Positions 1-9,104 of a DNA stretch of 64,000 nt are shown here, piece by piece. Numbering within the stretch: position 1 is the first letter of the stretch; each line of letters starts with the position of its first letter. The notes beneath the pieces are model-generated. The model was not told where the DNA came from. It was given only the letters and a program-made list of their open reading frames with translations, and searched no databases. A program made the position numbers and the translations under genes. Origin of the DNA: Alphaproteobacteria bacterium (GTDB lineage Bacteria; Pseudomonadota; Alphaproteobacteria; DSM-16000; Inquilinaceae); the NCBI GenBank assembly GCA_028277405.1, contig JANQGH010000022.1, positions 47,600 through 111,599 of the forward strand, in the 5' to 3' direction.

Positions 1-947
1 CAGTGTTCCACGAACAGACCTTCTGGGGCCTTCTCGATGGCGAGCCCCTGCTTGGCGAGCTTGTAGCCGTCTTGGTACCGCTTGGCGATCCGGCACAGGC
101 GGCTGCCACCATGCAGCGCCTCGATGCGCCCGGACAGGACCTTTGCCGCGTTCTTGTACGCCGACAGCACGGCGTCGAACGGCCACTCCAGCGCCTCTTC
201 CAGCTTCGCGGCGTTGTAAAGACTGACATAGACCTCTTCCTGCCAGCGGCCCATCTGTGACCGCTTGATGTAGTTGGCCAGCGCCTTTTCCTTTTCGCCG
301 GCGTCGCGATAGCTTTGAGCCAAATAGAAGACGTAGCGAGACTGTAGAAACTCGTCCTTTTCGAACCGGAGGGCCTTCTCGAGCAACTCCGCATCCTTGT
401 GGTATTTCCGAGGGTCTTGGTTCCGGGCGCCTTCGCGACCAGAGATCACGTGAAATCCCTTGGCATCCTCGGTGGGTCCCGCTCCAGGAGGACGGTGCAT
501 GTACTCGTGAAGCACACTGCGATAGCGGAACGGCTTGTGATTGCTGCACATTTGCAGCCGCCGGTAGTGTGTCGTGCCTTGGCGGATTTCGACATTGTAG
601 ACGTCTTTGTCGAGCGCTTCCTTAAAGGCAACGGCGTCGAACTCTTCATGGACGACCAGTTGGTCGTCGGCATCCATCATGAAGGCGTAGTCCAGGTCCG
701 GCTTCTTCTTGCGCAGTTTTGCAAGCACGCTGGAGCGGTTGTAAGCGAAGTTCTGCCACGGCTCATGATACACAGTGCCCGGCATGTCGTTACGATCCAG
801 CCAATCCCTGATGATGGCCTGGGTGTTGTCCGACGAGCCCGTGTCCTCGATGAATACATAGTCGACCAGCGGACGGACGCTGTCCAAGCTGCGTTCGATG
901 ACGTGCGACTCGTTGCGCACGATCATGCAAAGCCCAATCGTTTTCAC
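1..947 (-). CDS. Family 2 glycosyltransferase with C-terminal TPR-like region (3' end beyond window)
   Basis: This gene transfers a sugar from a nucleotide-sugar donor to an unknown acceptor, judged from its GT-A fold. The N-terminus reads MKTIGLCMIVRNES, a typical start for SunS/GT2-like proteins. An EDTGSSDNT motif lies at residues 34-42 and the metal-binding DAD (in DADDQ) at about 92-94. The second half is helical and rich in Ala, Tyr and Lys, like the tetratricopeptide repeats often fused to this family. The start is GTG at 947 with GAGG upstream, and no in-frame ATG lies upstream. The frame stays open to base 3, so the C-terminus lies outside the window. The acceptor (glycan or peptide) cannot be told from the sequence. 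Confidence 0.8.
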   Translation of the reverse strand, partial: MKTIGLCMIVRNESHVIERSLDSVRPLVDYVFIEDTGSSDNTQAIIRDWLDRNDMPGTVYHEPWQNFAYNRSSVLAKLRKKKPDLDYAFMMDADDQLVVHEEFDAVAFKEALDKDVYNVEIRQGTTHYRRLQMCSNHKPFRYRSVLHEYMHRPPGAGPTEDAKGFHVISGREGARNQDPRKYHKDAELLEKALRFEKDEFLQSRYVFYLAQSYRDAGEKEKALANYIKRSQMGRWQEEVYVSLYNAAKLEEALEWPFDAVLSAYKNAAKVLSGRIEALHGGSRLCRIAKRYQDGYKLAKQGLAIEKAPEGLFVEH

Positions 948-1103
948 GGCAGCCTCGTTGGTTGCTCTCGTTCGCCGCCCAATTCTGCGAGCCTGTGGCC
1001 CTGTTGCCAAGTCACGTTGGGGCATCTTCTCGGGATAGTAATCTCTTTACCGCTCACGCGATGCCGACCGTGCCACGTTGGTTGAACCGGCGATTTGGCC
1101 GGA

Positions 1104-1511
1104 TCAGCCAGCCTTTTTCCCAGCGGTTTTGCGCCCTGCGCCGGGCTTGCCGCCGGCCTGATCGATCAAGGCCTGGCCCAGTTCCCGCGCCCGGTCCGGG
1201 TCCATCATGTAGCCCGTCCAGCCATAGCCTTCGTGGCGCAGAACCATCAGCACATGGCCTTTTGGGCCGGAATGCTCGCTCGGCACCTCCCATTTCGGCT
1301 CGCGCTGGATTTCCAGGTCCATGTCCTCGGCCAACTCGTCCGCAACCGGCTCGATCAGGTTGGTGCGAAATCGGGCCAAGTCGCGGAGTTCGCGTTCCAA
1401 AAAGCCGCCATCGAATATCATATGGGCCAGCGGTTCGCCGTCCGCACACATCTGCAAGAGGCCGCGTTTGCGATCGACCGAAAGGGCTTTCTCAAGCGTC
1501 ATCCGGGCCAA
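1104..1511 (-). CDS. Conserved-looking hypothetical protein, 135 aa
   Basis: I do not recognise this protein. It is acidic to neutral with a Gly/Lys/Ala-rich tail ending GKKAG, and has no membrane segment or signal peptide. Codon use matches its neighbours. It probably starts at TTG 1511, which has GGAG seven bases upstream. An in-frame ATG at 1502 has no well-placed ribosome site. It stands alone between the glycosyltransferase and the ABC transporter operon, both on the same strand. The 156 bases between it and the glycosyltransferase show nothing notable. Confidence 0.6.
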   Translation of the reverse strand: MARMTLEKALSVDRKRGLLQMCADGEPLAHMIFDGGFLERELRDLARFRTNLIEPVADELAEDMDLEIQREPKWEVPSEHSGPKGHVLMVLRHEGYGWTGYMMDPDRARELGQALIDQAGGKPGAGRKTAGKKAG

Positions 1512-1587
1512 GGTCAGTCTCCATTACGTAACAGGTTGTCGCGCTGGCGCGATCCTACACGATTCGAGCGAGACTGGAACAAGGCTC

Positions 1588-2430
1588 CTAGGTGCCGCGC
1601 CAGCGCAGCACGTGGCGTTCCAGGCGCTTCACGCCGGCGCTCATCGTCGCGCCGATCACCGACAGGATTACCAGGCCGGCAAAAACACCGGCCGTGTTGT
1701 ACAGGCCCGATGCTTGGGCGATCAGATAGCCGATGCCGCGGTTCGACGACATGAACTCGCCGACCACGACGCCGATCAGCGCGTAGGGCACCGATACCTT
1801 CAGCCCGGCCAGAACCCAGGCGGCCGCCGAGGGTGTGATCACGATGCGCATGAGCTGCCATTCATTGGCGCCCATGATGCGCGCTGCGTTGATGAACACC
1901 CGGTTCACGTCGCGCACGCCGGAATAGGTGTTCAAGAACACCAGGAAGAAGACCACCGTCGCGCTCATGGCGATCTTGCTTTCGATGCCGATGCCGAACC
2001 ACATGATGAACAGCGGCGCCAGCGCGATCTTGGGAATGCAATAAAGCGCGGTGACATAAGGGTCGAAAATGGTCGCGATCGTCTCCGACCGGCCGAACAG
2101 CAAGCCGAGGCAAAAGCCGATGAAGGCGCCGATGGCGAAGCCGAACACCATGGCGTAGAGCGTCTGATAGAGATTGCCCCAGATGCTGCCGGACGAGAAC
2201 CAGCGCCAAAGCTGCGCGGCGACCGCGTCGGGCGAACTGATGAAGAACCCGTCGATCAGCCAGCCGGACGCGATTTGCCAAAAGGCCAGAATGCCGATGC
2301 CGACGCCGATTTGGGCGATCAGCAGCATCCGGCGCCGCCGGGCCGCGCCCAGCTCTTCCTCGATGACGGCGGCCGACTTGGCCGGCGGCGCGCCTTCGCC
2401 GCCATCAAAAACGCCTTGGCTGATGCTCAT
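1588..2430 (-). CDS. ABC transporter permease, SsuC/TauC type
   Basis: This is the membrane subunit of an importer for a small organic compound (nitrate/sulfonate/taurine class). The 280-residue product has about six membrane segments after a charged N-terminus. Its EAA coupling loop, AARIMGANEWQLMRIV, lies about 80 residues before the end and contacts the ATPase. The start is ATG 2430, which overlaps the stop of the ATPase gene (ATGA); the longer open frame to 2472 would run back into that gene. It is the third gene of the operon SBP-ATPase-permease. The substrate cannot be read from the sequence. Confidence 0.88.
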   Translation of the reverse strand: MSISQGVFDGGEGAPPAKSAAVIEEELGAARRRRMLLIAQIGVGIGILAFWQIASGWLIDGFFISSPDAVAAQLWRWFSSGSIWGNLYQTLYAMVFGFAIGAFIGFCLGLLFGRSETIATIFDPYVTALYCIPKIALAPLFIMWFGIGIESKIAMSATVVFFLVFLNTYSGVRDVNRVFINAARIMGANEWQLMRIVITPSAAAWVLAGLKVSVPYALIGVVVGEFMSSNRGIGYLIAQASGLYNTAGVFAGLVILSVIGATMSAGVKRLERHVLRWRGT

Positions 2431-3203
2431 AGCGCTTCTCCCTTGCTGATCTCCGGCGCCAGTTCCGCCCACAAACCTTCATAGAGCGCTTGGAAGGCGG
2501 GCTGGAACCGCACCGTAAAGATGTCCCGCGGCCGTTCCAGGTCGATCGGCTGGATCAGCTTGATCTTACCCGGCCGGCCGGAAAACACGATGACCCGGTC
2601 GGCCAGCGCGATGGCTTCCGCCAGGTCATGGGTGACGAAGACGATGGTCTTGCCGCTGTTGCGCCAGATTTTCAGAAGCTCGGCCTGCATGACCAGCTTA
2701 AGCTGGGCGTCCAGGGCGCCGAACGGCTCGTCCATCAGCAGGGTCGCGGGCTCATAGCTCAAAAGCTGAGCCAGGGCCGCGCGCTTGCGCATGCCACCTG
2801 ATAGCTCGGTCGGGAAGTGATGGCCGAAGCCGTCGAGCCCGACCAGAGCCAGCATCTGCTGGGCGACTTCGCGGCTCCGTCGCCGCTCCACACCACGCAA
2901 CTGCAGCGGCAGCACGACGTTTTGAAACACGGTCCGCCAGGGCAGCAGGCTGTCGACCTGGGTCATGTAACCCACGGCCTGGTTGGGGCCTTCGATCGTG
3001 CGGCCGTCATGCACCACCGTGCCGCCCGTCGGCAGCGCGATGCCGGCCATCATGTTCAACAGCGTGGTCTTGCCGCAGCCGGACGGGCCGACCATGGCGA
3101 CGAACTCGCCGTCCTCGATCTCAAGATCGATACCGGCAAGCGCCTGAACCTCGCGGCCGCGCGCGATGAAGCGCTTTTCGACCTCGGTGACGACGATCGA
3201 CAC
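2427..3203 (-). CDS. ABC transporter ATP-binding protein, SsuB/TauB type
   Basis: This is the ATPase that powers the adjacent permease. The Walker A motif GPSGCGKTT is at residues 39-47, followed by the Q-loop (YMTQVDSLLPW), the signature LSGGMRKRAALAQ, Walker B LLMDEPFGALD and the switch histidine in VTHDLAEA. At 258 residues it has the normal family length. Its stop overlaps the permease start by four bases, so the two are probably translationally coupled. The binding-protein gene lies 40 bases upstream on the same strand. Confidence 0.93.
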   Translation of the reverse strand: MSIVVTEVEKRFIARGREVQALAGIDLEIEDGEFVAMVGPSGCGKTTLLNMMAGIALPTGGTVVHDGRTIEGPNQAVGYMTQVDSLLPWRTVFQNVVLPLQLRGVERRRSREVAQQMLALVGLDGFGHHFPTELSGGMRKRAALAQLLSYEPATLLMDEPFGALDAQLKLVMQAELLKIWRNSGKTIVFVTHDLAEAIALADRVIVFSGRPGKIKLIQPIDLERPRDIFTVRFQPAFQALYEGLWAELAPEISKGEAL

Positions 3204-3243
3204 GTTACGGCTGGGCGATCGCGCGCTCCGCGTGGTTTTTCGG

Positions 3244-4365
3244 CTAGTTCAGGGACGCGACAGCTTCCTCGGCGATGCTGGGGTCGCAGGCATCCTGGAA
3301 GCTGAAATCCTCCGGCAGTGCCGGCTCGCCCAGGGTCTGGAAGCCGATATTCACGAACTGCTTGTTCAGCTCGAACTGGGCCTCCGTCGGCACCGGGCTG
3401 GTCGTGTAGATGCGCGAGTTGTTGGCGAAGGCGACGTCGAACAGCTGGTCGTCCAGGCTGTCGAACCAGCCGCGCGCCCATTCGCGGAACACGTCCGGCT
3501 GGTCGTTGATCGCGCGCAGCGCCAGGGTCAGCCCCTTCACGTACGCCACCAGGTCGGACCGCCGCTCCTGGATCGCCTCGTCCAGCACCGCGCAGCCGAT
3601 ATAGAAATAGTTCTCCAGCGCCGGCGGCGGATTGGTCGCCATGTTGAACAGATAGGCCGTACCGAACTGCTGGTTGGACACGTCGGAGGTCGGCGAGGAC
3701 AGGCAGAAGCCGTCGATCACGCCCTGCTCGACCGCCGCCAGGATGGCCGATCCGCCGCCCTGAATCGTCACCAGTTCGACATCCGTGTCCGGGTTAATGT
3801 TGCCCGTCGAGAACAGATAGCGCAGCAGCGAATCCGGCGCCGCACCCGGGCCGGTCGTGCCCATGCGCAGGCCGCGCATCGCCTCAACCTTGTCGGCAAC
3901 GGGTGAGCTTTCGTCCACGCCGCGCTCGGCCAGGATCTCGGCATTGACCACGACGTTGGAGGCGTACTTGTCGACCGTCGCGGCGATCAGCTTCACCGGC
4001 TGGTTCTGGATCTGCGCGCGGATCGACTGGTCCGGCGTGCCCAGCACGACGTCGACCGCACCGCCGATCAGGGCCGGCACGTTCACGCCGCGCCCCGAGG
4101 CGTTGCTCTCCACTGTCACCCCGGCCTCGGCGAAATAGCCGCCGCCGGTGGCGAAGTCCTCTGCGGCCCAGAGCCACGATTTCGAGGTCGAACGCATCGT
4201 CGAAATGCCGATGTCCTGCGCCAGCGCTCGGCCCGGCATCAATACAGATGCGGCCCCTTGCAGGCCGGCAACGCCGCCCAAGGCCAGACCGGCCTTCAAG
4301 GCCGTGCGCCGGCGTATCTGCTGCTGGGCCAACATTTTTGCGACGGTTCGCTCAATCGTGCTCAT
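3244..4365 (-). CDS. ABC transporter substrate-binding protein (NMT1/SsuA-like) with Tat signal
   Basis: This periplasmic receptor is the first gene of the importer operon. The N-terminus carries a twin-arginine signal (RRRTALKAG, residues about 18-26), a hydrophobic stretch and an ALAQ cleavage site near residue 50. The mature part resembles the NMT1/THI5-like fold used by nitrate, sulfonate and taurine binding proteins (GVNVPALIGGAVDVV motif region). Tat export suggests it folds in the cytoplasm before secretion. An AT-rich inverted repeat lies about 30 bases upstream. The ligand is unknown. Confidence 0.87.
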   Translation of the reverse strand: MSTIERTVAKMLAQQQIRRRTALKAGLALGGVAGLQGAASVLMPGRALAQDIGISTMRSTSKSWLWAAEDFATGGGYFAEAGVTVESNASGRGVNVPALIGGAVDVVLGTPDQSIRAQIQNQPVKLIAATVDKYASNVVVNAEILAERGVDESSPVADKVEAMRGLRMGTTGPGAAPDSLLRYLFSTGNINPDTDVELVTIQGGGSAILAAVEQGVIDGFCLSSPTSDVSNQQFGTAYLFNMATNPPPALENYFYIGCAVLDEAIQERRSDLVAYVKGLTLALRAINDQPDVFREWARGWFDSLDDQLFDVAFANNSRIYTTSPVPTEAQFELNKQFVNIGFQTLGEPALPEDFSFQDACDPSIAEEAVASLN

Positions 4366-4393
4366 GGATTCCCCCCTCCAGGCGATGATCGGA

Positions 4394-4414
4394 ATTAAAT
4401 GTTATAGATTTAAT
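4394..4414. promoter_or_regulatory. AT-rich inverted repeat upstream of the ABC importer operon
   Basis: The arms ATTAAAT (4394-4400) and ATTTAAT (4408-4414) are a perfect 7-bp inverted repeat around a 7-base spacer. They lie in a short AT-rich patch within GC-rich DNA, 29 bases before the binding-protein start codon. It is probably an operator overlapping the promoter. No regulator gene is adjacent. Confidence 0.4.
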
Positions 4415-4472
4415 ACATTTGAAGTCAATCGCTCTGATGGCTTTTGGTCAGAGCTTGTTCCGAAATGGGCTC

Positions 4473-6227
4473 TTAGTCGCGGCCGAAAAGGTCGGCGCCG
4501 GCCATCAGGTCCTGGCGGATATGCTGCAGGTTCAGCCGTTCCTCGTCGCGCTCGCGGAACTCGGCCAGCGCGCGCTCGCGATCTTCCTCATCGACGCCCA
4601 GCGCTTCCAGGGCCGCGTCCGAAAAGCGGATTGCGGATTCGATGGTTTCGCGGATGTGATAGGCGACGTCCGTGTCCATCATGCGCAAACTGTCGACCCG
4701 GTCGTAGGAGCGGGCGAAGAGTGCGGCTTGCGGAAACTCCTCCCGGATCTGCGCGATGGCGGCAAAACGGGCCTCCGGGTCGTCGATGCACAGCGCGATC
4801 AGATCCGCCTTGTCCGCACCGGCGGCGCGCAGAACGTCGGCGCGCGCGACGTCGCCGTAGTAGATGCGATAGCCGAACTGGCGCGCCGTTTCGATGCGGT
4901 CGGCATCCTTGTCGATGGCCGTGAAGCCGATGCGCTCGGCCGTCAGCACGCGCGCCAGGATCTGGCCGAACCGGCCGTAGCCGACGAGAATCACCCGCGG
5001 GTCGTTGTCCGCGAAATCCAACTCCGGCTCTTCCTCGCCGGCCTCCTTTGGCGTCAGCGCGCGGTCAATGACGCCGACCAGGAACGGCGTTGCCGCCATC
5101 GACAGGGTCACTGTGGCGATCAGCACGGCCGAGGCCGTTGCGTCCAAAAGGCCGCCGGTGGTTGCTGCGCCGAACAGTACGAAGGCGAACTCGCCGCCGC
5201 CGGCCAAGAGGGCGCCGACCTTGGCCGCGACCCTGGTCTCCAGGCCGAACAGTAGCCGGCCAATGACAAAGATGATGGCGGCCTTGGCGATCATGAAACA
5301 AGGCAGCAGGACCAGCACGATCCACCAATTGGCGGCCAATACGTTCAGATCAATCGACATGCCCACGGCGACGAAGAACAGCGCCAGCAGGATTTCGCGA
5401 TAGGGCTCGATGTCGGCTTCAAGCTGGTGGCGATAGCTGGATTCCGCCAGCATCACGCCGGCCAGGAACGCGCCCATGGCCATGGACATGCCGACGCTGC
5501 GCATCAGCAAGGCCGCGCCCAGCACGATCAGCAAGGCGGTCGCGGCGAACACGTCGCGTGCCTCCAACCTGGCCAGCAGGCGAAACAGGGGCGTCAGCAC
5601 GAAGCGGCCGATCAGGATCAGCCCGACAATGGCGCCGATCACGGCCAGGATCGACTGCCACAGGGGCCATTCCTCTTCCCCCGCATGCATGTCGACCGGC
5701 GCCAGCAGGGTGACCAAGGCCAGCAACGGCACGATGGCCAGGTCCTGCAACAGCAGGATGGAGAAGGATTTGCGGCCGGCGACCGTGTTGCGCTCGCCGC
5801 GTTCCTCAAGTACCGGGATGACGAACGCGGTCGACGACAGCGCCAGGCCAAGCCCGACGATGATCGCCGTGTCCTCAGGCAGGCCCAGGGCCCAGGCCAC
5901 CAGCGCACCGGCGGCGCCCACCACGATCACCTCCGCCAGGCCCAGGCCGAAAATGTCCTTGCGCATGGCCCAGATCGTGCGCGGCTTCAGTTCCAGCCCG
6001 ATCAGGAACAGCAGCATGACCACGCCCAGCTCGGAGAAGTGCAGCACCTCTTCCGCCGCCGGGATCAGGCCCAGCACGAACGGCCCGATCAGCACACCGG
6101 CGATCAGATAGCCGACGATCGAGCCCAGCTTCAGCATCCGCGCCAGCGGCACGGCCGCGACCGCCGCGACCAGGATGATGACGGCGCCGGTCAGCAGATC
6201 CGGGCCGTCGCTGGCGTGTGCTTCCAT
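4473..6227 (-). CDS. Monovalent cation:proton antiporter, CPA2/KefB-KefC type with TrkA-N domain
   Basis: This inner-membrane antiporter exchanges K+ (or Na+) for protons. About the first 390 residues form a 12-13 segment CPA2 membrane domain. From about residue 405 comes a Rossmann RCK_N/TrkA-N nucleotide-binding domain with the GYGRFG motif, followed by a roughly 60-residue charged tail. It has no RCK_C domain. Its length of 584 residues is close to that of Kef proteins. It follows the pirin gene by eight bases, so the two form an operon. The glutathione-gating sites of Kef cannot be confirmed by eye. Confidence 0.88.
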   Translation of the reverse strand: MEAHASDGPDLLTGAVIILVAAVAAVPLARMLKLGSIVGYLIAGVLIGPFVLGLIPAAEEVLHFSELGVVMLLFLIGLELKPRTIWAMRKDIFGLGLAEVIVVGAAGALVAWALGLPEDTAIIVGLGLALSSTAFVIPVLEERGERNTVAGRKSFSILLLQDLAIVPLLALVTLLAPVDMHAGEEEWPLWQSILAVIGAIVGLILIGRFVLTPLFRLLARLEARDVFAATALLIVLGAALLMRSVGMSMAMGAFLAGVMLAESSYRHQLEADIEPYREILLALFFVAVGMSIDLNVLAANWWIVLVLLPCFMIAKAAIIFVIGRLLFGLETRVAAKVGALLAGGGEFAFVLFGAATTGGLLDATASAVLIATVTLSMAATPFLVGVIDRALTPKEAGEEEPELDFADNDPRVILVGYGRFGQILARVLTAERIGFTAIDKDADRIETARQFGYRIYYGDVARADVLRAAGADKADLIALCIDDPEARFAAIAQIREEFPQAALFARSYDRVDSLRMMDTDVAYHIRETIESAIRFSDAALEALGVDEEDRERALAEFRERDEERLNLQHIRQDLMAGADLFGRD

Positions 6228-6235
6228 GGCTCAGG

Positions 6236-7153
6236 TCATCTTTCGGGCAGGGGGATGAGCTCGTGGTCGTCTGGTACGCGGTCGAACCGGCCTTGGCGCC
6301 AGTCCTCCTTGGCCGCCTCGATCCGGTCGCGAGAGGACGAGACGAAGTTCCACCACATGTGTCTCGGGCCGTCCAGCGGCTCGCCGCCCAGCACCATGAT
6401 GCGGGCCGGCTCCGGCGCCGTAACGATGATCTCCGCCCCTGGCTTGAACACGATCATGGCGCCTGGCTCATAGCGCTGACCGTCGGCGATCAAGGCGCCG
6501 CTTACCACGTAAGCCGCCCGATCCTCCATGTCGGCCGGGATCTTTAGCCGCGCACCCGCCGCCATTTGGACGTCGGCATAGACGGTCTCGGATTGCGTTT
6601 CGACAGGCGAAGTCGCGCCGAACGCCGATCCCAGAATGATCTTGCCACTGAGGCCGTCGCCTTCGAGTGTCGGCAGATCGCCGGCACCGTGATGGGCGAA
6701 GTCGGGTGCCATCTCCTCCCGTCCCTTCGGCAGCGCGATCCAGGTTTGAATACCGAACAGTTGGCTGCCGGGCCTGTTGTGCGCCTGTGATGTCCTTTCC
6801 GAATGAACGATGCCCTGTCCTGCCGTCATCCAGTTGACCGCACCCGGCTCGATTGCCTGTACCGTGCCCAGACTGTCGCGATGCATGATCGAGCCTGAGA
6901 AGAGATAGGTCACCGTCGCCAGGCCGATATGCGGGTGGGGCCGGACTTCCAGGCCCTTGCCGTTCAACAGCTCGACCGGGCCCATCTGATCGAAGAAGAC
7001 AAACGGACCGACAGTCTTGCGCTTTGACGAGGGCAGGGCGCGCCGCACCTCGAAACCGCCGAGGTCGCGCGCCCTCGGCACGATCACAGTTTCGATACCC
7101 TGCGGAAGGCCATCCGTTCCGCATTCCGGCTGTTCTGCTTTCTGCCAACTCAT
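6236..7153 (-). CDS. Pirin family protein
   Basis: This is a bicupin iron protein; family members act as quercetinases or redox-sensing cofactors. The metal motif [11 protein letters not shown] and the downstream HSE (in [10 protein letters not shown]) supply the expected ligands, two His then His-x-Glu. The C-terminal cupin contains [19 protein letters not shown], typical of the family. The length of 305 residues is normal. It is transcribed with the Kef-type antiporter directly downstream, a pairing that suggests a role in stress or redox response. Confidence 0.9.
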   Translation of the reverse strand: MSWQKAEQPECGTDGLPQGIETVIVPRARDLGGFEVRRALPSSKRKTVGPFVFFDQMGPVELLNGKGLEVRPHPHIGLATVTYLFSGSIMHRDSLGTVQAIEPGAVNWMTAGQGIVHSERTSQAHNRPGSQLFGIQTWIALPKGREEMAPDFAHHGAGDLPTLEGDGLSGKIILGSAFGATSPVETQSETVYADVQMAAGARLKIPADMEDRAAYVVSGALIADGQRYEPGAMIVFKPGAEIIVTAPEPARIMVLGGEPLDGPRHMWWNFVSSSRDRIEAAKEDWRQGRFDRVPDDHELIPLPER

Positions 7154-7261
7154 CTTTCGCCGCTCCCGTCGACCATGTCCGTTGCTGGGTGCCAGAGAGA
7201 TGTTGCGGCCTTTGGTGAGGTCAACGGCGCATCATGGGCCAAGGGGCCGCGATGTCGACGA

Positions 7262-7295
7262 GAAAAAGGGCGCTGTCATTGGCGTGACAGCGCCC
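7262..7295 (-). terminator. Rho-independent terminator for the small gene at 7356-7511
   Basis: A perfect 11-bp inverted repeat (7268-7278 and 7285-7295, loop TTGGCG) is followed on the minus strand by a T-rich tract (7262-7267). It lies about 60 bases downstream of the 51-codon gene stop, so it ends that transcript and separates it from the pirin gene. Confidence 0.85.
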
Positions 7296-7355
7296 TCAAT
7301 CGAGTGGTTGAGCGAGTGGTTGGGGGTTTAGCGGCCGTGTCCCGGCCGTTTGGGG

Positions 7356-7511
7356 TCAGTGAGCAGCGCTTGTGGTCGCGGAACCGCTGATGGGTCGGCG
7401 CGCAAGCCAGCGGCCGATACGCACAAACAACGCGCGCATGGCTTTTGCCTGTTCTCGCCGGGCGATCCGTTCGGCTTCGTGCTGACTGACGATGTTGTCG
7501 GCCAAGTTCAT
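7356..7511 (-). CDS. Small basic protein, 51 aa
   Basis: I cannot name a family with confidence. The protein begins MNLADNIVSQHEAERIARR and is Arg- and Ala-rich with a WLARR segment, recalling small RSP_7527/DUF1127-like proteins of alphaproteobacteria (a loose resemblance only). The start ATG 7511 has a strong GGAAGGAG site six bases upstream. The gene is bounded by a clear intrinsic terminator, so it is an independent transcription unit. It is probably cytoplasmic, with one amphipathic helix. Confidence 0.65.
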   Translation of the reverse strand: MNLADNIVSQHEAERIARREQAKAMRALFVRIGRWLARRPISGSATTSAAH

Positions 7512-7633
7512 ATCAACTCCTTCCCGGACCTATCCTAAGTCCGATTACGGAGTTGAAGTTAGGGGGCCGATCCCGTTAGCCGAAGCGACGATGCTGCAAC
7601 GCAGCAATGAGGTTTCTAGGTGTCTCGCCGTTT

Positions 7634-8095
7634 CTAGAGCGACGAGACCTGCCACGTCTCGTTGATCGGCGTGCCGGCGGCCCGGATGACCTTGGCGATG
7701 GGGCAGAACTTGGCGAGATCGGACTTGATCCTTTCCATCTGCTCTGTCGTCGCGTCCGTCTTCAACGCGATGGTCATGTCGATCTCTGGGAACGGCACGG
7801 CAATCTCGTCCTGCAGCGAGGCGCCGGTGCGATCGAACAGGGCCTTCAGATCGATGGTCATGTCCTCGATCTTGACGCCCATGGCCTCGGCGATGCGGCT
7901 GGTGATGACGTTGGTGCAGCCCATCAGGGACGACATCAGCGTTTCCGTCGGCGTCAGCCCCTTGTTGGTGCCGTGCCGCTCCGGCGGTTCGTCGACGATG
8001 CTTTCCAGATCCCGCACGCTGATATCGGTCCTTGCATGGCTTTTGGCCTCTGCTGACATGCGCATCGTGGTGACGGCTTTTTGCTTGATTTTCAT
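7634..8095 (-). CDS. OsmC family protein (first of two)
   Basis: OsmC/Ohr proteins reduce organic peroxides through two cysteines. Both are present here: Cys60 in MGCTNV and Cys131 in KFCPIAKV. The length of 153 residues is typical. The start is ATG 8095, preceded by GAGGAAT; a longer open frame upstream has no ribosome site. It is divergent from the molybdenum hydroxylase operon, with a TTATCA-type operator between them. It may protect against peroxides made by the flavin and molybdenum enzymes of this block, or act as a thiol-dependent hydrolase in the pathway. Confidence 0.87.
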   Translation of the reverse strand: MKIKQKAVTTMRMSAEAKSHARTDISVRDLESIVDEPPERHGTNKGLTPTETLMSSLMGCTNVITSRIAEAMGVKIEDMTIDLKALFDRTGASLQDEIAVPFPEIDMTIALKTDATTEQMERIKSDLAKFCPIAKVIRAAGTPINETWQVSSL

Positions 8096-8154
8096 GGCGT
8101 TATTCCTCGGCAACGGGCCTCGATCGAGCCCTGACAGGTGCATCGCCTTGCAAG

Positions 8155-8168
8155 TTATCAAATGATAG
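8155..8168. promoter_or_regulatory. Operator site A (TTATCA-NN-TGATAG)
   Basis: TTATCAAATGATAG is a palindrome with one mismatch, between the divergent osmC-like gene and the coxM-like gene. It is one of five related 14-bp sites in the catabolic block (others near 13.67, 17.13, 22.0 and 22.73 kb), and probably binds a TetR dimer encoded in the block. Confidence 0.65.
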
Positions 8169-8246
8169 ATAAGATGAAAACGCCGCTCTGGCGGCCAACG
8201 AACAAAGGCACGTGATCACGGGGCGGAACGTCATGAACAAAGGCCG

Positions 8247-9101
8247 ATGAAGGCCCCCGACTTCAGCTATCTGCGGGCGGAAAGTGTCGACCAGGCGCTT
8301 GACCTGCTCGCCCGACATGGCGACGACGCGCGTCTGTTGGCCGGCGGTCAAAGTCTGATGGCGACCCTCAATCTGCGCCTGTCGGCGCCGTCCGTTCTGG
8401 TCGACCTCAACCACATACCGGACCTGGCCGGTATCACCGAAACGGAGACGGCGGTGCGCATCGGCGCCATGACGCGCCATGTCGCCGTCGAACGGTCGCC
8501 GGTTGTCGCCCGCCACCTGCCATTGATCGCCGCCGCCATGCCGCATGTCGCCCATGCCGCCATCCGCAATCGCGGCACGCTGGGCGGCAGCTTGGCGCTT
8601 GCCGATCCGGCCGCCGAGATGCCGGCCTGTGCGCTCGCCCTGCAGGCGGTTCTCGAAATCGCCGGGCCGGGCGGCCGACGCCGGGTCGCAGCCGCCGACT
8701 TCTTTCACGGGCTGTTCGAGACTGATCTTGCCCCCGACGAGATCTTGGTCGCGATCGAGTATCCCAAGGCGCCGGCGGGCGCGCGCTGGGGTTTCCGGGA
8801 ACTGGCGCGTCGCCACGGCGACTACGCGATGGTCGGCCTCGCCGCGATGGTCGAGGGCGACCCGATCTGCGGCGCGGGCCGCCTCGCCTACTTCGCGGTC
8901 GAGGACCGGCCGGTTCTGGCACACGCGCCAGCCTCCAAGCTCGTGGGCGAAGTGATTGATGATACTGCGATAACTGCCGCTGAAGACGCGCTCGACGCAG
9001 ATCTCGATCCCCATGGTGACCTGCATGCCGATGCCGCGACCAAGCGCCATTTGGCGCGGGTGCTGACCCGCCGCGTGCTCGGCGATTTGAGGACGGTCTA
9101 G
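8247..9101 (+). CDS. Molybdenum hydroxylase FAD-binding subunit (CoxM/XdhB-like)
   Basis: This is the medium subunit of a xanthine dehydrogenase-family enzyme. It carries FAD and passes electrons from the Fe-S centres to an acceptor. The FAD-binding motifs LAGGQSLM (residues about 32-39) and TLGGSLA are present, followed by the CO_deh_flav_C region. Its length of 284 residues is normal. It is first in a three-gene operon: the small subunit starts three bases after its stop. The order M-S-L matches many ring-hydroxylating dehydrogenases. Confidence 0.92.
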   Translation: MKAPDFSYLRAESVDQALDLLARHGDDARLLAGGQSLMATLNLRLSAPSVLVDLNHIPDLAGITETETAVRIGAMTRHVAVERSPVVARHLPLIAAAMPHVAHAAIRNRGTLGGSLALADPAAEMPACALALQAVLEIAGPGGRRRVAAADFFHGLFETDLAPDEILVAIEYPKAPAGARWGFRELARRHGDYAMVGLAAMVEGDPICGAGRLAYFAVEDRPVLAHAPASKLVGEVIDDTAITAAEDALDADLDPHGDLHADAATKRHLARVLTRRVLGDLRTV

Positions 9102-9104
9102 CCC

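Noticed and set aside
1321..2484. 387-codon plus-strand open frame
   Set aside because: It is the mirror of the permease gene, rich in His/Arg/Asp, with no domain.
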